This document shows positions 18,302 through 27,119 of a stretch of 64,000 bases of DNA, piece by piece. A program made the position numbers and the translations under genes. The stretch is from positions 62,001-126,000 of the forward strand of contig JARLHY010000008.1 in the NCBI GenBank assembly GCA_031292015.1. Direction: 5' to 3'. The DNA comes from Negativicutes bacterium (GTDB lineage Bacteria; Bacillota_C; Negativicutes; Sporomusales_B; JARLHX01). Numbering within the stretch: position 1 is the first letter of the stretch; every line of letters starts with the position of its first letter. The notes beneath the pieces are model-generated. The model saw only the letters and a program-made list of their open reading frames with translations. It was not told where the DNA came from and ran no database searches.

Positions 18302-20257
18302 GTGAATAACAGAAAAGTAAAATTAGCCGTTTTTTTCGTGAGCCTGTTAATTCTGGTCGCTTCCCTGACGCCTGTGTATGCTTACGGAAGCATCAAGTCA
18401 CAGGATGAGGGCAAGACGCCGGTTATCGATAATTCAGGCAAATTTAAATTGTCGCCGGACAGACTTTACCCGTTTGCCGGCGTGGAAGGCCCTGCCGATG
18501 CCACTGTCATACCCAAGGAAGAGCTGACCCCCTGGCAGAAATTCTCTGGGGGAGGCAAAACCCGGCTGGCGGTGCTGCTGACCGATACGGATTCGGACTG
18601 GCTGGCGCTGACGCAGGGACTAAAAGGGATGGGCATTCCGTTTACCATCACCACCGATTATAAACAGGCGGTGCAACACAGCGTAGTACTTGTTTACCCG
18701 GAGGTCGGCGGCAAGACGATGAGTCCGTTCGCGGTGAAGGCCCTGATGGATTTAACGGAAAAGGGCGGGGCGGTTATCGGGGTAAATGTTGTCACCGATT
18801 CCATGTATGATTTTTTTGGTTTTGATTATTCCCTTCCCACCGATAAAAACGGTTCCATCCGGTTCAACCCGGAAGTATCGCCGGTGGTCGCTTCTTTGCA
18901 GGATCCCCGTGAGGTTACCATCGCTTTGGGCGACAGCCGCTATAAAGAAGCCAACTACGGCACCTATGGCTATTTTCACCCGCGGCATACCCCGCTGGCT
19001 GTATTCGACAGCGGACAGGCGGCCGTGACCATGGAGCGCCATGGGCGGGGAGCAGCCTATGCTTTCGGCCTCGATATCGGCGGCTTCCTGGCTGAAGGCT
19101 ATAATGACCGGGGCGAACTGATCGGCCGGTCCTATATCAATGAATTTGAGCCGGCGGCCGATGTTCTGACCAATCTGGTGAAACGGATCTATGTTTCCGG
19201 CGAGAAGGACGCAGTCACGGTAGGGTCTGTTCCGTTCAATAAAAAGCTGACAGTCATGTTTACCCATGATGTTGACTGGGGTCTTTCCAACGCCAATTCC
19301 ATTGAATACGCCAAATTCGAACAGAGTGTGGGGATTCACGGTACCTATTTTATTCTGACAAAGTATATAACCGATTATAATGACGTGGCTTTTTTCAACA
19401 ATGACTACATTCCCGCGCTGAAACAATTGGAACCGATGGGTATGGAGGTTGGCAGTCACGGTATTTCCCATTCCAAGGTTTATGAATTTGCGCCGCTGGG
19501 AACGGGGACAGAAAAATATCCCGACTATCAGCCGTATATAGCCGGTCCTTACACGCTGGTGAACGGAACGGTACTGGGAGAACTGCGGGTCAGCAAGTAT
19601 CTGCTGGAAACGCTTGTGACCACTTCACAGAAGGTCGTAAGTTTCCGTCCGGGCGAGCTGTCCAATCCGAAAGCTTTGTCCCAGGCGCTGTGGGGCACAG
19701 GCTACAAATACAGTTCGACGATGCCGGCGAATGCGGCTCTGACCACTTTGCCCTTCCGGCTGAGTTACGGCAAGGACGGCAAAGCGGAAACCCCGATCTT
19801 CGAGTTCCCGTTGGCGCTGGAAGACGAACTTCCGCCGGCCCCGATGATCGAACGGCTGGACGCCGGGGTGGCTCTGGCGGACAAGATAGGACGTTACGGC
19901 GGGATCTGCGTCATCTTGATTCATCCCAATGAGACCGGCCAAAAACTGGAATACGAAAAACGATTCTACGAGAAGGTGAAAGACCGCGCCTGGTTTTCCT
20001 CTGTCGGCGAATTCGGCAATTGGTGGAGTGCCAGGGATCAGGTGCAGGTTGATGTGCGGACCGATAAAGAGAAGAAAATTGTCGAAGTGACCGCGCCTGT
20101 TCCGCTGGACGGGCTGACCCTGAAGGTGCCGGCCGGTTGGCGGTTGATGAATGGCGACAAGGTCGGTCTTGATATTACGCAGGACAAGGAAGCCATTGTC
20201 ATCAAGCGGGCTGAAGGGAAATTCAACCTGGTATTTTCCAGCGAGGTATCACATTAG
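18302..20257 (+). CDS. Exported polysaccharide deacetylase-like protein (CE4-type/DUF2194-like)
   Basis: 651 residues with a signal peptide (KLAVFFVSLLILVASLTPVYA). The first half (about 40-290) looks like a class-I amidotransferase/flavodoxin-like or DUF-type sensor fold (LAVLLTDTDSDWLAL...). The C-terminal half has a NodB-type deacetylase barrel with catalytic/metal motif FTHDVDWG, metal His pair SHGISHS, and the late motif ILIHPNET. GTG 18302 is used because GTGAGGAGGT precedes it; upstream codons from 18269 overlap the GH16-like gene. It probably removes acetyl groups from the exported polymer in the periplasm. The two-domain layout resembles the deacetylase of the pel locus in this window (30748-32577). 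Confidence 0.83.
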   Translation: MNNRKVKLAVFFVSLLILVASLTPVYAYGSIKSQDEGKTPVIDNSGKFKLSPDRLYPFAGVEGPADATVIPKEELTPWQKFSGGGKTRLAVLLTDTDSDWLALTQGLKGMGIPFTITTDYKQAVQHSVVLVYPEVGGKTMSPFAVKALMDLTEKGGAVIGVNVVTDSMYDFFGFDYSLPTDKNGSIRFNPEVSPVVASLQDPREVTIALGDSRYKEANYGTYGYFHPRHTPLAVFDSGQAAVTMERHGRGAAYAFGLDIGGFLAEGYNDRGELIGRSYINEFEPAADVLTNLVKRIYVSGEKDAVTVGSVPFNKKLTVMFTHDVDWGLSNANSIEYAKFEQSVGIHGTYFILTKYITDYNDVAFFNNDYIPALKQLEPMGMEVGSHGISHSKVYEFAPLGTGTEKYPDYQPYIAGPYTLVNGTVLGELRVSKYLLETLVTTSQKVVSFRPGELSNPKALSQALWGTGYKYSSTMPANAALTTLPFRLSYGKDGKAETPIFEFPLALEDELPPAPMIERLDAGVALADKIGRYGGICVILIHPNETGQKLEYEKRFYEKVKDRAWFSSVGEFGNWWSARDQVQVDVRTDKEKKIVEVTAPVPLDGLTLKVPAGWRLMNGDKVGLDITQDKEAIVIKRAEGKFNLVFSSEVSH

Positions 20258-20282
20258 GACTAAAGCGGTGGAGGGAATAGAT

Positions 20283-20822
20283 GTGAAACGGCTCATTGCT
20301 GTGGCGGTCATGGCTATGTTCTGCCTGGTTCCCAGTCTGGCCCTGGCGGCCGATTCGGAATACAATAGTTCAACTTACGGGTTCCGCATCATGCTTCCGG
20401 ATGGCTGGAAAGTGGTGCAGCAAACGGTGGAAGCCAATTTCGACATGACATTCGGTAACAGTACCGGGCAAAATATGACGATCAAAATTTTCAATAACGA
20501 GCCCAAATCCTTTGATGAAATGACGCAAGACGTTATTGATGAATTTGTGACAGAGTATATTCCTGATTATACAGGTGAAATGTCCGCGGATGCTCTTGAT
20601 TTCACGGTGCAGGAATCGAAAGTGATTCGCATCGACGGGAGAAAAGGGCTGTATGTATTGGCAAAGGCTCATTATTCACAGGGCGTCGAGACAACGGTAG
20701 AGCATTATATGGTTATCGCCAAGGGGAATATGTACACAGTGACCTTCAGCGCCGTCTCCGAGAACTATGGTGCGTCCAGGGCTCTGTTTGACAAAATGGC
20801 CGACAGTTTTCATATTCAATGA
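20283..20822 (+). CDS. Small exported protein of the exopolysaccharide operon
   Basis: 179 residues with a clean signal peptide (VKRLIAVAVMAMFCLVPSLALAA). The mature part, from YNSSTYGFRIMLPDGWKV, resembles the PsbP/DUF1795 (DcrB-like) fold found in small periplasmic proteins of unknown role. GTG 20283 is preceded by GGAGGGA. Its position between the deacetylase and a rhodanese-like protein suggests a periplasmic accessory function. Confidence 0.72.
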   Translation: MKRLIAVAVMAMFCLVPSLALAADSEYNSSTYGFRIMLPDGWKVVQQTVEANFDMTFGNSTGQNMTIKIFNNEPKSFDEMTQDVIDEFVTEYIPDYTGEMSADALDFTVQESKVIRIDGRKGLYVLAKAHYSQGVETTVEHYMVIAKGNMYTVTFSAVSENYGASRALFDKMADSFHIQ

Positions 20823-20858
20823 GTTATCATTAGAGCAAAGAATCTAGGAGGGGTACCA

Positions 20859-21335
20859 GTGCGGCAGCGTATTATGTTTTCGGTCTGGGTGTGTTTGTTG
20901 ACGGTCTTTTTACTAAGCAGTGTTTGTGCTGCTGCCGGTTCCGCGGAAGCGGAAAAAACAGACAGCGCCGTAACGACGACGGTCGACCGTTTTTTGAAGA
21001 CGGCACCGGACATGAGTTTTTATCGTTTGAACTTCAAAGCCCTGAACAACATCATTTTATCCGGTGTCAAGAATTTCATGCTTATTGATGTGCGGGACGA
21101 GCAAGCCTTCAAGGCGGAACATATACCGGAGGCTGTTAATGTTCCGCTGCCGCTTCTGGTCGACAGGCTGTCGATGATTCCAAAGGATAAACCGGTCTAT
21201 GTGATAGCCGGTCAGGACAGTGATTCCTCGTATGCAACTGCGGCGCTGAGGATGCTTGATTACCACTCATGGATGGTTGAGGGAGGGCAAGATGCCTGGA
21301 AAACGGCCGGGTATCCGCTGGAGATCAAAAAATGA
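20859..21335 (+). CDS. Exported rhodanese-like domain protein lacking the catalytic cysteine
   Basis: 158 residues: signal peptide (to about residue 25), then a rhodanese domain with FMLIDVRDEQAFKAEHIPEAVNVPL, the usual DVR...F..GHIPGAINIPL block. The active-site loop reads VYVIAGQDSDSSYATAAL; active rhodaneses have a cysteine at the alanine position. The protein is therefore probably a binding or structural module, not a sulfurtransferase. GTG 20859 follows AGGAGGGG. The stop overlaps the following GH16 gene by four bases. Confidence 0.8.
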   Translation: MRQRIMFSVWVCLLTVFLLSSVCAAAGSAEAEKTDSAVTTTVDRFLKTAPDMSFYRLNFKALNNIILSGVKNFMLIDVRDEQAFKAEHIPEAVNVPLPLLVDRLSMIPKDKPVYVIAGQDSDSSYATAALRMLDYHSWMVEGGQDAWKTAGYPLEIKK

Positions 21336-22177
21336 TTGAAAGATTAACCGGCCATATAGTATTGTGTGCGGTCCTGGTCTTACTTTTGCTGTCAGTCGGG
21401 ACCGCATGCGGCGCAGCGGACAGAGCCGGCTGGACTTTGGTCTGGAGCGACGAATTCAACGGACCGAACGGGACGCCCCCCGACAGCACGAAATGGCGCT
21501 ATGAGATAGGCGGCGGCGGTTGGGGCAACGATGAGCTGGAATACTATACCGACAGGATCGAAAATTCTTTTCAGGAAAATGGCAACCTGGTGATCAGGGC
21601 CCTTAAGGAAAATTATAAAGGCAGGCATTACACATCAGCCCGCCTGCTGACCAGAGAAACTTTCGCCCAAGCTTACGGAAGATTCGAGGCCAGGATAAAA
21701 ATTCCCACAGGGAAAGGCCTATGGCCGGCCTTCTGGATGCTTGGCAGCGATTTTGACAAAAAAGAAGACAACTGGCCGGATTGCGGCGAAATCGATATCA
21801 TGGAGAATATCGGCAGCGAACCTTCGGCGATTCACGGCAGTATGCATGGTCCCGGATACTATGACGACAAGGCGATTACCGGGTCTTTTTCTTTTGCCGA
21901 CTATCGGAAGTTTTCGGCGGATTATCATGTTTTCGCGGTGGAATGGGATAAAGATAAAGTCCGCTTCTTTGTCGATCAGAATAATTATGAGACGATAACG
22001 AAACAAGAGGTATTATCCTACGGCAAATGGGTTTTTGACAAGCCGTTCTTTATTCTTCTGAACGTGGCCGTTGGCGGGGAATGGCCCGGGAAGCCCGGCC
22101 AGGCAACGGTTTTTCCTCAGAGCATGCTTGTGGATTATGTAAGGGTATATAAAAAGCAGGAACGGCCGGAAGAATAG
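21332..22177 (+). CDS. Secreted GH16 endo-beta-glucanase (laminarinase/lichenase type)
   Basis: 281 residues with a signal peptide or lipoprotein-like leader (LLLLSVGTACGAA). The GH16 domain starts WTLVWSDEFNGPNGTPPDSTKW and has the family's catalytic motif WPDCGEIDIMENIG with both glutamates intact, plus IHGSMHGPGY and VDYVRVYKK. This pattern is typical of beta-1,3-(1,4)-glucanases. Its place as the last gene of a synthase operon suggests a dispersal or chain-trimming enzyme, like the hydrolases found in alginate, cellulose and Pel operons. This hints that the polymer has beta-1,3- or beta-1,4-linked glucose, an inference. Confidence 0.9.
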   Translation: MIERLTGHIVLCAVLVLLLLSVGTACGAADRAGWTLVWSDEFNGPNGTPPDSTKWRYEIGGGGWGNDELEYYTDRIENSFQENGNLVIRALKENYKGRHYTSARLLTRETFAQAYGRFEARIKIPTGKGLWPAFWMLGSDFDKKEDNWPDCGEIDIMENIGSEPSAIHGSMHGPGYYDDKAITGSFSFADYRKFSADYHVFAVEWDKDKVRFFVDQNNYETITKQEVLSYGKWVFDKPFFILLNVAVGGEWPGKPGQATVFPQSMLVDYVRVYKKQERPEE

Positions 22178-22195
22178 CTGAGAAAAGAAATAGGG

Positions 22196-22237
22196 AATAT
22201 AAAAACGAGGAACATAAGAGTTCCTCGTTTTTATATT
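22196..22237. terminator. Strong terminator closing the first exopolysaccharide operon
   Basis: AATATAAAAACGAGGAAC (22196-22213) pairs perfectly with 22220-22237 around ATAAGA. It can serve both the plus-strand operon and the converging minus-strand gene. Confidence 0.88.
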
Positions 22238-22279
22238 ATTCTGTCTTTAGTTATAATATCATATTTTGTGCCGGCGGCG

Positions 22280-23143
22280 TCAGTTTCCCGCGGCTTTCGC
22301 CGCCAGATAGGGATTGTCGAGATAGTTGACCGGCTTTGGCGGACTTCCCTGGAAAGACTGGACGAGTTCGGCCGGCTGGGACAGCCAGTTTTGCCCCCGG
22401 TATTCCCAGACCCACGGCGCCGGCGTGTTCAAGTAGTAGTAGCCGTCGAAATAACCCCAGCGGCTGAAGGTATGCCTTTTGCCGATATCTTTGCGGCGGG
22501 ACCATATGTCGTCAAGGTCGACCAACAGGTAACCGGAGTAGGCCTTTTTGATGTTGCGGCGGCCGGGGGACTGCGTGGAGGCCAGTTCCGGCAGGGGGAA
22601 GAGGCTTTCGCTGGAAGGGGCGCGGCCGGAGCCTTCCAGGGCGGTGATTTCATGCGTCCCGGAGCTGACGACCACGGTGGGGCGGCCGGCGGTCAGGACG
22701 ACGCGGGGGCCTTCCCATTTACGCCATTGGTTATTGCTGAAGGACAGGAGGAGGTCGAGACGGTCCGGTCCGTCGGCGGCTTTGCGGACAGCCAGCAGGA
22801 TTCCCCCCATGTCGTTCTCATGCTGGTCGCTGCCCAGGTGGCGGGGGTAATAGAAGTAATAGCCGATGAAATAGTGAGCGTCGCTTTCCACGACCGAGTA
22901 GTAGGCGGCCGCAGCCGGCGGGTAAAACGGCAGGTCGCCGGAATTGTTGTCGGTCCGCCAGTCGTTGTCGAAGTTGACGGTGGTAAAGATGTTCTCCTGT
23001 GCGACCGGGTTGTCGCGCTTGTCCTGCTGGTAGACGACCGGCGCCCACTGCAGCACGGCGTCGAGCCCCGCGGCCCGGCAGGCTCCGCCCGGAGGAAGGA
23101 GCAGCCCGACCAGCAGGGTAGTGATAATCCAGGTGGTTTTCAT
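22280..23143 (-). CDS. Exported Vps62/NPP1-like protein of unknown function
   Basis: 287 residues with a signal peptide (MKTTWIITTLLVGLLLPPGGACRAAG). The mature part has APVVYQQ, then WRTDNN, DAHYFIGYYFYYPRH and QHENDMGGILLAV, resembling Vps62-related and NPP1-like proteins that contain an H-x-x-D/ND metal motif. ATG 23143 has an AAGGA site at eight bases; ATG 23152 is possible. It begins 11 bases after the secretin stop and so forms a two-gene unit with it. No function is proposed beyond an extracytoplasmic protein. Confidence 0.65.
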   Translation of the reverse strand: MKTTWIITTLLVGLLLPPGGACRAAGLDAVLQWAPVVYQQDKRDNPVAQENIFTTVNFDNDWRTDNNSGDLPFYPPAAAAYYSVVESDAHYFIGYYFYYPRHLGSDQHENDMGGILLAVRKAADGPDRLDLLLSFSNNQWRKWEGPRVVLTAGRPTVVVSSGTHEITALEGSGRAPSSESLFPLPELASTQSPGRRNIKKAYSGYLLVDLDDIWSRRKDIGKRHTFSRWGYFDGYYYLNTPAPWVWEYRGQNWLSQPAELVQSFQGSPPKPVNYLDNPYLAAKAAGN

Positions 23144-23154
23144 GCTGTCCATCC

Positions 23155-24324
23155 TTAATCTGAAATTATTTTGGGGGTAATCAGGATTACAAGCTCGGTT
23201 TCTTTCTTTTCGGAGTCGGTGGACCGGAAGAGGCGGCCCACCAGGGGGATGTCGCTGAGAAAGGGAAACCGGGTGGCCGTTTGGGTGCTTTCGCGCTGGA
23301 TCAGACCGCCCAGGACGATGGTTTCGCCGCTTTTGACCCGCAGGGTGGTGTCGGCCTGGCGGGTCCGGATGTTGGGGTTGCCGGCGGTATCATAAGTCGT
23401 CGGATTGCTGACCTCGGGCTTGAGGTGGGTGGTGATGGTCCCGTCATCGTTGACGAAAGGCGTCACTTCGAGTTTGATATTAACCGATTTATAGACGACT
23501 GTGGTGCTTGAACCGCCGGTGTATGTATTTAGCTGTTGTATCGCCAGATCGTCACCGATGATGATGGAAGCGGTCTGGCCGTCAAGGGCGGCGATACGGG
23601 GGCTGGCCAGCACCCGGGCCTTTTGCTCCGATATTTTGTGATTGATGGTGGCCTGAAGGTCGAAACCCAGCTCGGGGTGATTCTTGATGCCCAGGCTGAC
23701 CCGCGCGGCGCCGGTGGAGGTGTAAGACCCACTTACGATTTCCCCGGTACTGCCTGTGTTTACGGTTGTGGACGGGGTCGACGGCAGTACGTGGGAGTCG
23801 CCCCAGTTGATGCCGATGCTTTTGCTGTCATCTCTGGATATTTCGATGATCTCGGCTTCGAACATCACTTGGCGCGGCGGAACGTCGACCTTGGCCAAAA
23901 GGTCACTGACCTGGTCGTAATCGTCGCTGGAGCCGAGGACGATGATGGTGTTATTGGTGGGTTCCAGCCTGATTCGGTCCTCGGGGACGAGCATGGTGAG
24001 GAGGGTCTTGGCCTGGTCGGCCCGCAGATATTTCAGCCGGATCACCAGGGGGCGCTGGCCGAAAAAGCCGGCCGGCGGGGGCGGGGCGGCAGATACCTGT
24101 CCCGGGGCGGGAGCGGCGGCCGGAGCCGAAGGCGCGACAGCCGCCGGGGCGGAAGGAACGGCCGACGGAGTGGTTCCTCCGGTTGCAGGGACGGGCTGGC
24201 CGTCCGGCGAGTCGGCAGAGGCCCACGGCCGCGATGGCGGGGCCGCCCAGGCGACGAGGGACAAGGATAAGATAATGACAATAAGGAAAAGCGTCAACAC
24301 GCTGTTCCGTTTCAACTGATGCAA
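23155..24324 (-). CDS. Short orphan secretin (GspD/PilQ family)
   Basis: About 389 residues: a signal segment (SVLTLFLIVIILSLSLVAWAA), a proline/alanine-rich linker (about 25-85), one secretin N-domain (LVIRLKYLRADQAKTLLTMLV to LLAKVDVPPRQVMFEAEIIE) and the secretin domain ending FPFLSDIPLVGRLFRS...ELVILITPKII. TTG 24324 has a GGGAGGT site nine bases upstream; codons up to 24372 are open but unsupported. Secretins form large outer-membrane rings for type II secretion, type IV pili or phage exit. No other pilus or type II gene is in the window, so this is either a lone export ring or one that works with machinery elsewhere. It further supports a diderm cell. Confidence 0.88.
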   Translation of the reverse strand: MHQLKRNSVLTLFLIVIILSLSLVAWAAPPSRPWASADSPDGQPVPATGGTTPSAVPSAPAAVAPSAPAAAPAPGQVSAAPPPPAGFFGQRPLVIRLKYLRADQAKTLLTMLVPEDRIRLEPTNNTIIVLGSSDDYDQVSDLLAKVDVPPRQVMFEAEIIEISRDDSKSIGINWGDSHVLPSTPSTTVNTGSTGEIVSGSYTSTGAARVSLGIKNHPELGFDLQATINHKISEQKARVLASPRIAALDGQTASIIIGDDLAIQQLNTYTGGSSTTVVYKSVNIKLEVTPFVNDDGTITTHLKPEVSNPTTYDTAGNPNIRTRQADTTLRVKSGETIVLGGLIQRESTQTATRFPFLSDIPLVGRLFRSTDSEKKETELVILITPKIISD

Positions 24325-24695
24325 ATGCTCGCACCTCCCTTTGTTTGCAAGTATTTCCCTGCCAGAGCCCATTTTCCTCTATTTTCGGCGGAAGATTTGC
24401 CTTATTTCGCGAGAATCTGCTTTTGTTCTACATGGTTCTCCGGCTTTTGCGGACAAATCCGCTATCGCTCGCCAGATCTGGGGTGGCGGCGGCTTGGTAT
24501 TTCCGGGCGGGGCCGGCGGTTAGGACCAACAGCCCAGGACCCAAGCGGCATTGACCCGGATTTTTGAGACGCACGCCCGATGTCTCCCGGCAGCGGCATT
24601 GCCTATAATGCAATTATAGACAGCTATCAGGTGAAGCGCGGTTCATCGTAATAAACGGCTGAACGTCAAAATGACTTGAGGAGAGAAAACGAAAA
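24325..24695. other. Intergenic region between divergent secretin and beta-helix genes
   Basis: About 370 bases with no credible gene. A TATAAT box at 24604-24609 could be the -10 of the plus-strand beta-helix gene, though the -35 is weak. A small GCGGA/TCCGC hairpin lies near 24447-24462. Confidence 0.4.
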
Positions 24696-25838
24696 ATGCG
24701 AAACATCAGGAAAAGGATGAACTGGGTTGTACTTTGCGGTATTCTACTGGCGGCGGCCTGCGGAGGCGCAAACGCCGAGGCCAAGACGATCAGCGTTTCC
24801 GGGACAAGCATCCAGGCGGCGATCAACGCCGCGGTGAGCGGGGATGTTATTGTAGTGAACGCCGGCACCTACAAGGAGCAACTGAGTATTGTCAGCAAGT
24901 CCGGCATTACGCTCCAGGCGTCGGGAGCCGTGCTGATCGACGGGACGGGCATGAAGGTGCCCAGCGGCGACAGCCAGATGGTGCTGATCAAAAACTCGGC
25001 CAACATCACTTTTCAGGGGTTTGAGGTCGCCAACTATGTGACATCAAGCAGCAGCGCCTTCAACAAGGGTATCATGGTGACAGGCAGCGGCAGCTATATC
25101 AAGATCCTCGGCAATAAGGTCCATAATATCGTGAACACCAACGCCAACGGCGGAGCCCACGGGATAGCGGCCTACGGCACCAATTCCACAAGTTCGATCA
25201 ATAACCTGGTCATCGACAGCAACGAGGTATATGGCCTGAAGACCGGCTGGAGCGAGTCGGTGGTTCTCAACGGCAATGTGGAAAGGTTTGCGGTGACCAA
25301 CAACCATGTTCATGACAACAACAACATCGGCATCGACTTCATCGGCTGGGAAGGCACCGCCACCGGCGCGGTGGACCGGGCGAGAAACGGCGTATGCTCA
25401 GGCAACTATGTCCACAATATCAGTTCGAAAACCAACCCGTCCTATGGTGGCGACAAGTGCGCCGACGGGATCTATGTCGACGGCGGCACGCAAATCACCA
25501 TCAGCAATAACCGGGTCGAATACTGCGACATCGGCATCGAACTGGGAAGCGAGCACAAAGGCAAGGACACCAGCTATATTACCGTGACCGGGAATACCGA
25601 CCGCTGCAACATAACCGGCCTGTACCTGGGAGGCTATGACTCCAAACGCGGCCAGACCAACAACTGCACAATCCAGAACAACATTATCCAGGCCAACACC
25701 GGCGAGCAGGTCTGCTTCCAGTACTACTGCTACAACAATATCCTGACCAATAACACGATCAGCAAAGTCAACGCCATCTCGTACGTCAAGGCGTCGACCT
25801 GCAGCGGCAACGTTACAAGCCCCAATACCCTTCTTTAG
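24696..25838 (+). CDS. Secreted right-handed parallel beta-helix protein
   Basis: 380 residues with a signal peptide (VVLCGILLAAACGGANAEA, possibly lipid-modified at the cysteine). The rest is a run of beta-helix coils (ISVSGTSIQAAINAAVSGDVI, then NNHVHDNNNIGIDF, ISNNRVEYCDIGIELG, IQNNIIQANTGEQ) with the Asn ladders usual for the pectate-lyase/NosD fold. Such proteins are polysaccharide lyases, epimerases or hydrolases, or surface adhesins. Catalytic residues cannot be assigned. Located between two polysaccharide operons, it probably acts on a surface glycan. The start is ATG 24696 behind GAGGAGAG; it has its own terminator. Confidence 0.85.
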   Translation: MRNIRKRMNWVVLCGILLAAACGGANAEAKTISVSGTSIQAAINAAVSGDVIVVNAGTYKEQLSIVSKSGITLQASGAVLIDGTGMKVPSGDSQMVLIKNSANITFQGFEVANYVTSSSSAFNKGIMVTGSGSYIKILGNKVHNIVNTNANGGAHGIAAYGTNSTSSINNLVIDSNEVYGLKTGWSESVVLNGNVERFAVTNNHVHDNNNIGIDFIGWEGTATGAVDRARNGVCSGNYVHNISSKTNPSYGGDKCADGIYVDGGTQITISNNRVEYCDIGIELGSEHKGKDTSYITVTGNTDRCNITGLYLGGYDSKRGQTNNCTIQNNIIQANTGEQVCFQYYCYNNILTNNTISKVNAISYVKASTCSGNVTSPNTLL

Positions 25839-25862
25839 ACAAGTTGACAGCCATTGGACCTG

Positions 25863-25900
25863 ACAGGTGCCTCCCCAAGCGACTTGGAGGCACCTGTTTT
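25863..25900 (+). terminator. Rho-independent terminator after the beta-helix gene
   Basis: The stem ACAGGTGCCTCC / GGAGGCACCTGT is followed by TTTTTATTGTTTT. Confidence 0.88.
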
Positions 25901-26011
25901 TATTGTTTTGAATTCACCGGATGGATGAGCTATAATATACATTACAGTGACAATTATTAATAAGGAATTATTATGCTGGCGAGCCAGTAATTTTTTGAGG
26001 ATGGGAATAAG

Positions 26012-27073
26012 ATGACTGTGGTAAAACTTCTGAAATATGTTCTGTTGGCCGGAATCTGTTTCACGGTGATGAATCTGTCGCTCAAAACGGCGGTTCAGAC
26101 GCCGATTGGCGGATCAACCGCGCCGCAGACCCGTGACGGCAAATGGAATGACAATAAGAAGGCCGCTTCCATGGGCAGCGTCAACTATAAAGAAGAAATG
26201 ATCAGCCTCATTGAAGAGATCAGTGTCTACGCCAAAGCCAAAAACCGCTCGTTCCAGGTCTTCGGCAACAACGGGCTGGATCTTTTCCGGGCCGAAGAGG
26301 TGGGCACGGCTTCTGTGCAGCGGTTGCTGTCCAGTGTCGACGGAGTGATCATGGAGGGCTTTTTCTACGGCTGGGAAATGCAGGATGACCGCAGGACCCC
26401 GTCTTCTGTCAGGAACAAATTGTTAGGAGCTTTGGCTGTGCCGATCGACCGCAGGCTGCCGATTCTTAATATCGATTACTGCCAGGACCGGCACAACGTA
26501 GATCGCGCTTATCAAGCCGGCGATCAGCAGGCTTTCGTCAATTTTGCCGCCGACAGCCGGCAGCTTGACCGCATTCCCCAGTACCCGCTGCCCCTCAACA
26601 GGGAGAACAGTGCCGATGTCCGCAACCTGCAGCAGGTCAAGAACTTTCTTGTCCTGTTCAATCCGGACCAATTCCCGACCAAGCAGGGTTATCTTGACAG
26701 CTTGCGCGACACCAACTACGATTTGATCATCATTGACATGTACTACCAGGGTGAGGCTCTGTCGGCCGGTGAGGTGGCGTCGCTGAAGGTCAAGAAAAAC
26801 GGCGCCGCCAGACTGGTCTTCTCCTATATGAGTGTCGGCGAGGCGGAAGACTATCGTGGGTATTGGCAAAAATCCTGGTCGAAATCGCCCCCGGCGTGGG
26901 TAGCCGAGCAAAATCCCGATTGGCCGGGGAACTTTAAGGTGAAATATTGGGCTGCGGACTGGAAAAGAATTTTATTCGGCGCTCCTGGCGCTTATCTGGA
27001 TATGATCCTGGACAAGGGGTTTGACGGGGCTTTTCTGGACGTGATTGATGCTTTCGAATATTTCGAGGGGTAG
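26012..27073 (+). CDS. GH114/PelA-hydrolase-like exported glycosidase
   Basis: 353 residues with an N-terminal membrane anchor or signal (KLLKYVLLAGICFTVMNLSL). The barrel matches the TM1410/endo-alpha-1,4-polygalactosaminidase group: FQVFGNNGLDLF, ILNIDYCQD, YDLIIIDMYYQG, LVFSYMSVGEAEDYRGYW, and GAYLDMILDKGFDGAFLDVIDAFEYF, with acidic residues at strand ends as in the PelA hydrolase domain (GH166/GH114). In Pseudomonas this domain is fused to the PelA deacetylase; here it is a free protein placed about 600 bases before the pel operon, whose deacetylase lacks it. It therefore probably cleaves the Pel polymer. The start is ATG 26012 behind GAGGATGGG. Confidence 0.82.
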   Translation: MTVVKLLKYVLLAGICFTVMNLSLKTAVQTPIGGSTAPQTRDGKWNDNKKAASMGSVNYKEEMISLIEEISVYAKAKNRSFQVFGNNGLDLFRAEEVGTASVQRLLSSVDGVIMEGFFYGWEMQDDRRTPSSVRNKLLGALAVPIDRRLPILNIDYCQDRHNVDRAYQAGDQQAFVNFAADSRQLDRIPQYPLPLNRENSADVRNLQQVKNFLVLFNPDQFPTKQGYLDSLRDTNYDLIIIDMYYQGEALSAGEVASLKVKKNGAARLVFSYMSVGEAEDYRGYWQKSWSKSPPAWVAEQNPDWPGNFKVKYWAADWKRILFGAPGAYLDMILDKGFDGAFLDVIDAFEYFEG

Positions 27074-27119
27074 GCGGGAATGGCGCCGTTTGATGATAAT
27101 GGATAATTAGCGACAAAAA

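Noticed and set aside
22268..23158. 296-residue plus-strand open frame
   Set aside because: It is an antisense shadow of the exported Vps62-like gene on the minus strand; composition is V/G/D-rich without homology features, and no ribosome binding site is present.
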